A stretch of 11,896 nucleotides of DNA from Perkinsus olseni (taxonomy: Eukaryota; Perkinsozoa; Perkinsida; Perkinsidae), in contig JABANP010000925.1 in assembly GCA_013115135.1 (NCBI GenBank), positions 1-11,896 of the forward strand, written 5' to 3'. Numbering within the stretch: position 1 is the stretch's first letter; every line of letters begins with the position of its first letter. A model generated the notes under the pieces. It had not been told where the DNA came from and did no database searches. It was given only the letters and a program-made list of their open reading frames with translations. Shown here piece by piece: positions 7,120-11,896 of this stretch. Made by a program: the position numbers and the translations under genes.

Positions 7120-8761
7120 TCAAACCTCAAGTAAGGAATTAACATAAGCATACCGCGAGAAGACAGCAAACAGCTTCCGAAACCACACGTCTTGGCTGTG
7201 ATAAATCTTCATAGTGCGGAACAGCGCCCAAGGATCTTCCGAGTTCACGATCGTTAATCCCCTCGAGGAGTCCATCAGCATGAACAACAGATCCAGCGGA
7301 AGAAGATATTTTCGGAAAATCTGACATCAAAATTCTCAATCCTCCTCAGAAAATTTTTTCACTACCCGACGCGAAGTCAATCACCCACTTTCAAAAGCGT
7401 ATAAATTTTCCTGCGGAAATTCAACTGGAAAAAAACTCATGCCCATTACCGGCGTACGGTACCAGTCCGTGGATAGCAATAAGAACTCCCATCTACATTT
7501 TCTGGTCGGAGGGGTGTTCAATAAACCAATCGTGCAGCTCAGAATCGATTCTCAAACCGCCTTTTACGCCCAAGAATCAATTTCAAGTTCCATGATCAGT
7601 TTATTGAACACTCTCTGAATGCCACAATTTTTCTAATTCTCAAAGAATGAGAAAAATTTGGGTGGTGGCCACTGTCGGCCACTTTCATCACTATTGAGAA
7701 AGTGTCCTCAGTCTACCGCAAAAAATCATCCGAAAACAATCTCCCATTCAATCGAAATATCAGAAAAAAATTCTTTTCACTTCTGCTGCGGAGAAAATTC
7801 CGATTCGCAAATTTGATTTTTTCGAGAATATAAAAATGAAAAATTCCCAAGCATTCCTTTGTTGACAAATAGCGCCCCCCCCGACCTACATTCACAGTTT
7901 GAAGATTGAAAACCTTTACCGTCTTCTCTTTCGCAAACCGCGCTCGCCACGCTTCGACTCCGGCATGAACACTCCTGTGAGTAGGATGGCCGCTAACTCC
8001 GCGACTGTCAAACGTAATTATAGCGGAATCGGTCAGGGCAGCCCGCTCGAAGTAGCGCTTTTGCAAAACCTAAAAAGGTCCCGGGTTCAATCCCGGCGGA
8101 CGGTATTTCTCACTCACCTCTGCAGTAACATCGGCATCCCACATTTCCCATCCATCTCGAAGGCGTGGTTCATCGAGAATGAAATTTCGCGCGCCCAGAA
8201 AATTACAAACTTTTTCGAACTCTTTCTTACGAGTACCTAAAAATGGATACATCACTTTGCGCGTGCAGTAGAACTCTATGTAGTCTAGCAGCCCATCCAC
8301 TACTGTCCGAAAAACTACCAATAATAAATGCGTTAAAAATGACGCTTGTGGGATTCGAACTCGGGACCTATTGTTGCTGTTATTTGCAAGCTACTCCCCT
8401 TGTTAACGTAATTACGACTATAAAAGATTCGTTAAGATTCCAGCCGGACTTACCGCCAAGCCCATCATAGTCTCCAGTGGTGCAGCATAAAACGCTAATT
8501 TCAATTCCCAGTTTTTTCAGCCATTTCATCGTCGGCAAGAAAAACATAGTCTCATCATCAGGATGCGCTACCACTACCACAGCCGACTTGAACGGGAATC
8601 TTTCTGGTGAGCTCATGAACCTGAGGGTATCATAGGTCGAAGCATGGAAGATACAAAATGAGTCAAGATGACGCCACGACTTACTTTAGTCGTACTGCCG
8701 AGAAAAATGCCAAGAGCAGAACTATCGCCGAGATCACTCCAAAGCATCCGAGGGAAATCAT
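7120..8761 (-). CDS. PIGL: PIG-L, N-acetylglucosaminyl-phosphatidylinositol de-N-acetylase (complete, 5 exons)
   Basis: Removes the acetyl group from GlcNAc-PI, the second step of GPI-anchor synthesis, on the cytosolic face of the ER. Exons (minus): 8685-8761, 8454-8620, 8118-8236, 7890-8069, 7120-7320. The introns are 64, 217, 48 and 569 nt, all GT-AG, with phases 2, 1, 0, 0. The total is 744 nt, 247 residues plus stop, close to human PIG-L (252). Residues 1-25 form a membrane anchor (CFGVISAIVLLLAFFSAVRL). The metal/catalytic motif AHPDDE is at 44-49. GTRKKEFEKVCNFLG follows, then TFDSRGVSGHPTH with the second metal-binding His at 149-152. The C-terminal part reads LQTVNIFRKYLLPLD and HSQDVWFRKLFAVFSRY, a clear match to the family's end. 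The first ATG is the only in-frame one after an upstream stop. An acceptor-like TTGCTTGTAG just upstream could be a UTR splice or trans-splice site. Introns 2 and 3 hold tRNA-like elements and intron 4 a small inverted-repeat element. Confidence 0.95.
7514..7611. mobile_element. Possible 98-bp MITE/introner with 18-bp inverted ends
   Basis: GTGTTCAATAAACCAATC (7514-7531) and the reverse complement of 7594-7611 agree at 16 of 18 positions, the outer 13 perfectly. The interior contains the palindrome AGAATCGATTCT. It lies inside PIG-L intron 4. No clear target-site duplication is seen. Confidence 0.55.
7626..7658. repeat. 15-bp stem hairpin in PIG-L intron 4
   Basis: AATTTTTCTAATTCT and AGAATGAGAAAAATT pair with one mismatch around the loop CAA. 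It lies 15 bp beyond the inverted-repeat element at 7514-7611 and may belong to the same insertion. A further short stem CACTTTC/GAAAGTG follows at about 7680-7704. Confidence 0.75.
8077..8104 (+). other. tRNA-like T-arm filling a 48-nt PIG-L intron (antisense)
   Basis: GGTCCCGGGTTCAATCCCGG on the plus strand holds an exact CCGGG/CCCGG stem with a 6-nt loop and the B-box GGTTCAATCCC. PIG-L intron 3 (8070-8117) is only 48 nt, so this remnant is more than half of it. In gene orientation the core reads GCCGGGATTGAACC, then CGGGACCTTTTTAG at the acceptor. Confidence 0.8.
8335..8396 (-). other. tRNA-like remnant in PIG-L intron 2 (sense)
   Basis: On the minus strand GAGTAGCTTGC resembles an A-box region, GGTCCCGAGTTCGAATCCC gives a variable-loop/T-arm segment with a B-box-like GAGTTCGAATCC, and the 3' side CAAGCGTCA is followed by TTTTT. 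The T-stem is imperfect and the 5' acceptor strand is missing, so this is a remnant rather than a tRNA gene. Confidence 0.7.
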
Positions 8762-8920
8762 CGCACCAATCACTACAAGCAAAAAATGTGAACGAAAATA
8801 GAGATTAATTATTTAACCATCTATCTTTCAGAATGGAAAAAAATCTCGAATTTTTTTTCTCTCAGCAGCCGAACAAGGCCCAAGTCACTGAAGCAGTATT
8901 CTTCGCTACCTCGTCAAGCA

Positions 8921-8950
8921 GAGGTCCCGGGTTCGATTCCCAGCACTGTC
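8921..8950 (+). other. tRNA-like 3' half upstream of PIG-L (antisense)
   Basis: GAGGTCCCGGGTTCGATTCC followed by CAGCACTG has the variable-loop motif GAGGTC, a T-arm with one broken pair and a perfect B-box. In PIG-L orientation it reads GGGAATCGAACCCGGGACCT, the same core as the two mini-introns. It would lie inside the possible 5' UTR intron 8774-8982. Confidence 0.75.
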
Positions 8951-9497
8951 AACTCGACATGATATGAGTAATAATATTCGTCGTTACCTGCACCTCTCGA
9001 GGCCCCTACCGTGACCTCTATAAATCATCTACTATGTAATTTTCAACGTAATCAGCATCGGCGATCTTCTCTCCTGCCGGTTAAGCCAGGAAATGACCGC
9101 GCTTAGGAAGCTCATGGTAATACTCTTCGCTGCTGGCGAAGGAGGTTTCTATTGGTCGACCTCTTTTACGGGACTGAAAAGAAGAAAAGATACGCTCTTG
9201 TTCATGCGTGCTGAAGACAAGTAGCTTCAGCCAACGGATATAGAATAGAGGCAACGACGCGTGTTACTACACGGAAAATATTCGTATTTTGCACCGTGAG
9301 AGAAAAAAAATCACCATTCATCATCCGAGAAAAATGAAGCAATTTTGTGCTAAACGATGGTCGATGTTTTGTCATCAATACCAAAAAAACTATCTCTGGG
9401 GCAACCCAGGAAAGATCTCCTTCTCAACACGCAAAATACTGCGCTGACGAAAGAAAGTTCAAAAAAATTGAAAAATTTTTCCAAAAAAGGAGCAGCT

Positions 9498-9580
9498 CAT
9501 AATATTTTCAAGAAAGACTTGAAATATTATCACAAAAAAGCAACTCGTAATGTGAAAAAATGAAGAATTCATAATATTTT
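9498..9580. repeat. AT-rich repeats and hairpin
   Basis: CATAATATTTT occurs at 9498-9508 and 9570-9580. Between them AATATTTTCAAG (9501-9512) pairs with CTTGAAATATT (to 9528), one base bulged. Runs of A follow each unit. Possibly a degenerate repetitive element. Confidence 0.6.
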
Positions 9581-9691
9581 GTTCAAAAAAGACATTATTT
9601 TTCGGAAAAAACAATATTCTCAAAAAAGTTAAGGTCATCAACAACAGTTACCTGAACTTGGTCAACATCCATAACAACAGCGCCCCTCTGC

Positions 9692-11753
9692 TCAGTGATA
9701 TCTTTCTGCGGCTGCGGCTGCTGAGGAGGCTGCGGCGGTGGCGGTTGGTGAACTCTGGGAAACCACCAGGTGGCCATGCTGGGTCTCATCATCATAATCG
9801 TGGTGTCGACCTCGTCGCTTTGCTGACGATGATGAGCTGGCGCGACAGCGGTATAAGTCATACTGTCGATGATAAGGTAATATAAGCAGGCAAATTGGTG
9901 TACTTGGCCTCCTACCACGATCCAAAGTGAGTAATCGAAAGGTCCCCGGATCTATCCCCGCCGAACGCAATTCCACGAGAATAAGGTAAGACCTCTGCAA
10001 CACACAAGGGCTCATTATTTGCCACCACTCGCCTGCTTCTTGCTCGAAGGTCCCCTCGACTCCTCCCTGCCCCTCTTCCGACTCTGAATAAACGACCACA
10101 ATCGCCTCCTCAATTTCGTGGCGCAGTGACAAAAACTCACAGGCTCCGTTGGAGCATTGTTTGACGACCACCACGTGGCCATGCTGGGGTGGTTCATTCG
10201 CAGTTTCATCTCCTCGCCCAAATTCGACCGAATCTTTATAACCTCCGAAAATCTTCGTCGCGTTTCATCGCGGTAATAGTCAGTTAAACCTAAAAACACC
10301 TCTGCCGAGGATCGAACCCGGGCCGCTGCCTGATCAGCCTACCATTGCCCCCGAGTTCTCTGCCTCGACCATATTCTTTCCACGCTTTACTTCCTCTCAC
10401 AGTTGCTGCCCTATCCAGCGGCGAGTCTAGTAAGTAGGGCACCAAAAGACTTCTATTCCGCTCCTGTCGAATCTCAGGCGATCTCAGCAGGTGCCTGCAG
10501 CATCATCAAACGACCATCTCGGAAAAATTTCCGACACAAAAATATCCGGAAAATTTCCGACGAGTCTGACATCTCAGAAAAGCAGCGAAAACGAGAAATG
10601 GCACAAGTGAAAAACTTCGCTCCGCCCAACTCACTTCAATGTAGCATACATGCACTCAAAGGCAGCCTTGGTCTCCTTGAAATTAGACAGCTGGTCGGTC
10701 AAGTCGATTAAGTTCTCCAACCACGGCAGTAGCCACTGTCGTTTGCTCGACCGTCGCAAGTTTCCTAATCGAGAGGTCCCTGGTTCAATTCCGGCAAGTT
10801 GCATTCATCCCTACCATCATCTGCGCCCTCTTCACCGTTTTCATCGATCTCGCGACTATACGATCTGACGAAAAATAAGTGGAGAAAATGGGTGAAAATC
10901 TCCGAAGCGATCCCTTCATAAAACGGTGACTAAATCATGGCTAGAAATCTCTCTCCTCTTCGACGAACCGAAGTAACCCCCACCCAGATTCTCGGGATTT
11001 TTCATTCATTTTTCATAAATCGTCGGAAATTTTCACCCATTTTACTTGGCGAATTCCCAAAGCAAATCGCCGAGACTCATGCTAGTAAATGCCGGTTTGC
11101 TGTTGTCCCCAAACGCCGCCGTCGATTTGGTCAGCTCCTGGGAGGCCGACCTCTCCTGGTCCCGCAGGAAGGTGTTGATCAACGAGATCAGCGAGTAACT
11201 GAGGAAATAATTTCGTGGCGCGCGGTCATTTCAATCAACCGCGGGTGATAGCAAAGTTGATATTGTTCTCACTTATCCAGGCATTGAGCTCTTCCATCAT
11301 GAGCGAGCAGTCCAGCTTGAGTCAAGTAGGCCGAGTTCACCGCGAACCTGCCACACGATCCGCGTAGCTATGGTCCAGTGGTAAAATCCACCACCATAAA
11401 CCATTTGACCCGGGTTCAATTCCACCACGTCTCATTTCTTACAATGGCAATAAAGCAGGGTACTCCGATATGTTCTTTTTAGTAACCCGCGTGACTCCAT
11501 CAGCCTCATCAGAGTTCAACCAGATAGCACAGCGAAGGCCACCGGGGGCAGTGGTAGTAAAGTATATAACAGGGCAGAGGATACCAGTAGTCAATATCGA
11601 CCCACACTTCACTGAGAAAATGCAAGATCGCGCAAGATTGCAAGACGTATGCACGGCTCTACCAACGGTCACTTTATCCTTCTTCTCGTTGCTGTCCACA
11701 AGCAAGCCAGCCTCGCTTAGGTGCGACACCAGTCGGGCCGCACACGCCATCAT
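9692..11753 (-). CDS. Unrecognised multi-exon, mainly helical protein
   Basis: Exons (minus): 11663-11753, 11443-11611, 11273-11347, 11046-11198, 10815-10864, 10635-10764, 10391-10494, 10141-10289. They add to 921 nt, 307 codons, with every splice phase agreeing (introns 51, 95, 74, 181, 50, 140 and 101 nt). The start is the ATG pair at 11748-11753, preceded by an acceptor-like TTGTTGTTGTTTTCAG. Readable parts are ARLVSHLSEAGLLVDSNEKK, NYSLISLINTFLRDQERSAS, RQWLLPWLENLIDLTDQL, HLLRSPEIRQERNRSLLVPY and LTDYYRDETRRRFSEVIKIR. It looks alpha-helical and soluble, apart from one hydrophobic stretch (GSILTTGILCPVIYF) in exon 2 that may instead hide an unrecognised splice. The end has two options. 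Reading on through 10140 gives a basic tail stopping at 10015 (348 residues). Splicing 10140 to an acceptor ATCGACAG gives a Ser/Ala-rich last exon 9692-9862 (363 residues). Four introns hold tRNA-like or terminal-repeat elements. I recognise no family. Confidence 0.68.
9941..9969 (+). other. Degenerate tRNA-like 3' half (antisense)
   Basis: GAAAGGTCCCCGGATCTATC followed by CCCGCCGAACGCA keeps the anticodon-stem/variable-loop side and a mutated T-loop (GGATCTATCCC in place of GGTTCRANNCC). In gene orientation GGGGACCTTTCGATTA closely matches GGGACCTCTCGATTA of the element at 10773-10800. It lies in the possible last intron (9863-10140) of the unrecognised gene. Confidence 0.6.
10292..10352 (-). 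other. tRNA-like remnant in a 101-nt intron (sense)
   Basis: The T-stem CCGGG/CTCGG with loop TTCGATC is fully paired (one G-T) and holds a B-box GGTTCGATCCT (10 of 11). Upstream GGGGCAATGGTAGGC resembles a D-arm with a TGGTA loop. TTTTT follows 8 nt after the T-stem and runs straight into the acceptor TTTTTAG at 10290. No anticodon arm of normal size. Confidence 0.75.
10519..10560. repeat. Pair of GGAAATTT palindromes in an intron
   Basis: TCGGAAAAATTTCCGA (10519-10534) and TCCGGAAAATTTCCGA (10545-10560) are near-perfect palindromes inside the 140-nt intron 10495-10634. The same GGAAATTTTC word forms part of the inverted ends of the neighbouring intron 10865-11045. Confidence 0.7.
10773..10800 (+). 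other. tRNA-like 3' half filling a 50-nt intron (antisense)
   Basis: GAGGTCCCTGGTTCAATTCC then GGCAAGTT has a variable-loop motif and a perfect B-box. The preceding TTTCCTAATC would be the anticodon-loop side. The intron is 10765-10814 (50 nt). In gene orientation the core is GCCGGAATTGAACC then AGGGACCT, nearly the same as in the 48-nt PIG-L intron. Confidence 0.8.
10885..11043. mobile_element. Introner-like 181-nt intron with 21-bp inverted ends
   Basis: AAAATGGGTGAAAAT.CTCCGA (10885-10905) and the reverse complement of 11023-11043 match at 20 of 21 positions. The host intron is 10865-11045, so one end starts 2 nt inside the donor (GTAAAATGGG) and the other is 20 nt from the acceptor (CGTCAG). 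The repeats therefore nearly define the intron, as expected for an intron created by a DNA-element insertion. Confidence 0.8.
11365..11432 (+). other. tRNA-like element with both A and B boxes, in a 95-nt intron (antisense)
   Basis: The plus strand has an exact A-box TGGTCCAGTGG (11371-11381) and an exact B-box GGTTCAATTCC (11413-11423) about 31 bp apart. The D-loop side resembles Gly/Glu/Asp tRNAs (CCAGTGGTA). The T-stem and acceptor do not close and no anticodon stem fits. It is opposite in strand to the host gene and fills most of the intron 11348-11442. It is the best candidate for residual Pol III promoter activity. Confidence 0.75.
11621..11647. repeat. GCAAGAT iterations inside a 51-nt intron
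   Basis: TGCAAGATCGCGCAAGATTG then CAAGACG gives three units at 9-10 nt spacing, within the intron 11612-11662. Related CTTGC/GCAAG strings occur in the 206-nt intron at 3400-3605 and near 5725-5750. Confidence 0.6.
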
Positions 11754-11829
11754 CCCTTCGGACGCCCGATCCCCTCCACTCCTGAAAACAACAACAATTT
11801 CATAACCAATCCAATAAGCTCTTTCTCAC

Positions 11830-11896
11830 AGGAAACCACCGAACCCATCTCAGGGCATACCACAATTCGCAAGCTTCCTCATCGCCATGCCCACAG
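11830..11896 (-). CDS. Possible exon of an upstream gene, cut by the right edge
   Basis: On the minus strand a frame reads GDEEACELWYALRWVRWFP up to a donor GTGAGA at 11824-11829. A 48-nt intron would end at the TTTTCAG acceptor at 11782, matching the common intron size here. Its frame does not continue into the ATG-started frame of the next gene, so it is either a separate gene's end or a 5' untranslated exon. Confidence 0.3.

Larger units (their letters stand above)
8762..9691. other. Non-coding stretch upstream of PIG-L
   Basis: It contains a tRNA-like element (8921-8950). On the minus strand there is a donor GTAACG (about 8982) that could pair with TTGTAG at 8774 to form a 5' UTR intron of PIG-L. 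At 9440-9640 there is an AT-rich, A-run-rich block. Minus-strand RSILRVEKEIFPGLPQR ending in a stop near 9394, after the acceptor TTTCGTCAG, could be a small terminal exon joined to the donor at 9652, but this is weak. The Lys-rich plus-strand frame at 9357-9563 is a product of the A-runs. Confidence 0.4.

Noticed and set aside
9357..9563. Lys-rich plus-strand frame of 68 residues
   Set aside because: Its composition follows from A-runs in an AT-rich repeat block.
9394..9861. Small separate minus-strand gene starting MTYTAVAP and ending FPGLPQR
   Set aside because: A donor at 9652 and acceptor TTTCGTCAG allow an in-phase two-exon protein of about 87 residues, but it conflicts with the phase-matched last exon of the larger gene and has only low-complexity content.
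3138..11432. Functional tRNA genes at the B-box sites
   Set aside because: None closes a 7-bp acceptor stem together with D and anticodon arms by hand folding. Most retain only the 3' half.

Overview
The window looks like nuclear DNA of an intron-rich eukaryote with a compact genome. No bacterial operon structure or ribosome-binding sites are visible. Every protein gene I could assemble lies on the minus strand and is cut into short exons by GT-AG introns, most of them 48 to about 380 nt. The exon joins were checked for reading phase. The organism is uncertain. One-directional gene order, introns that carry terminal repeats, and one 12-nt match to the start of the dinoflagellate spliced leader (as I remember it) point weakly to an alveolate of the dinoflagellate/Perkinsus/Amoebophrya kind. 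This is inference.

Layout from left to right. 1-2233: candidate exons of one to three unrecognised minus-strand genes, some acidic and Ser-rich. 2814-5570: a terminal nucleotidyltransferase (non-canonical poly(A)/poly(U) polymerase), with catalytic Asp pairs, palm helices and PAP-associated domain on separate exons. 5571-7119: mostly unresolved, with a 56-bp direct repeat flanked by hairpins and several simple repeats. 7120-8761: a complete five-exon PIG-L gene (GPI-anchor de-N-acetylase, 247 residues). 8762-9691: non-coding, AT-rich in its upper part. 9692-11753: an eight- or nine-exon gene of unknown function. 11830-11896: the end of another possible exon.

The most unusual feature is a set of about ten tRNA-like remnants, roughly one per kb. 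Each has a T-arm with a Pol III B-box, often with the 3' side of an anticodon arm or an A-box-like stretch, and none gives a full cloverleaf by eye. Eight of the ten sit inside introns of the assembled genes, in either orientation. Two mini-introns of 48 and 50 nt, in unrelated genes, consist largely of the same antisense T-arm core. Other introns carry a 21-bp inverted repeat at their ends, a 37-bp direct repeat, or a small element with 18-bp inverted termini. Together this suggests introns founded or invaded by small mobile elements, some of them tRNA-derived.

The two recognised proteins (GPI-anchor synthesis at the ER, and RNA 3'-tailing) have no evident shared pathway. Their adjacency looks like ordinary eukaryotic gene packing.
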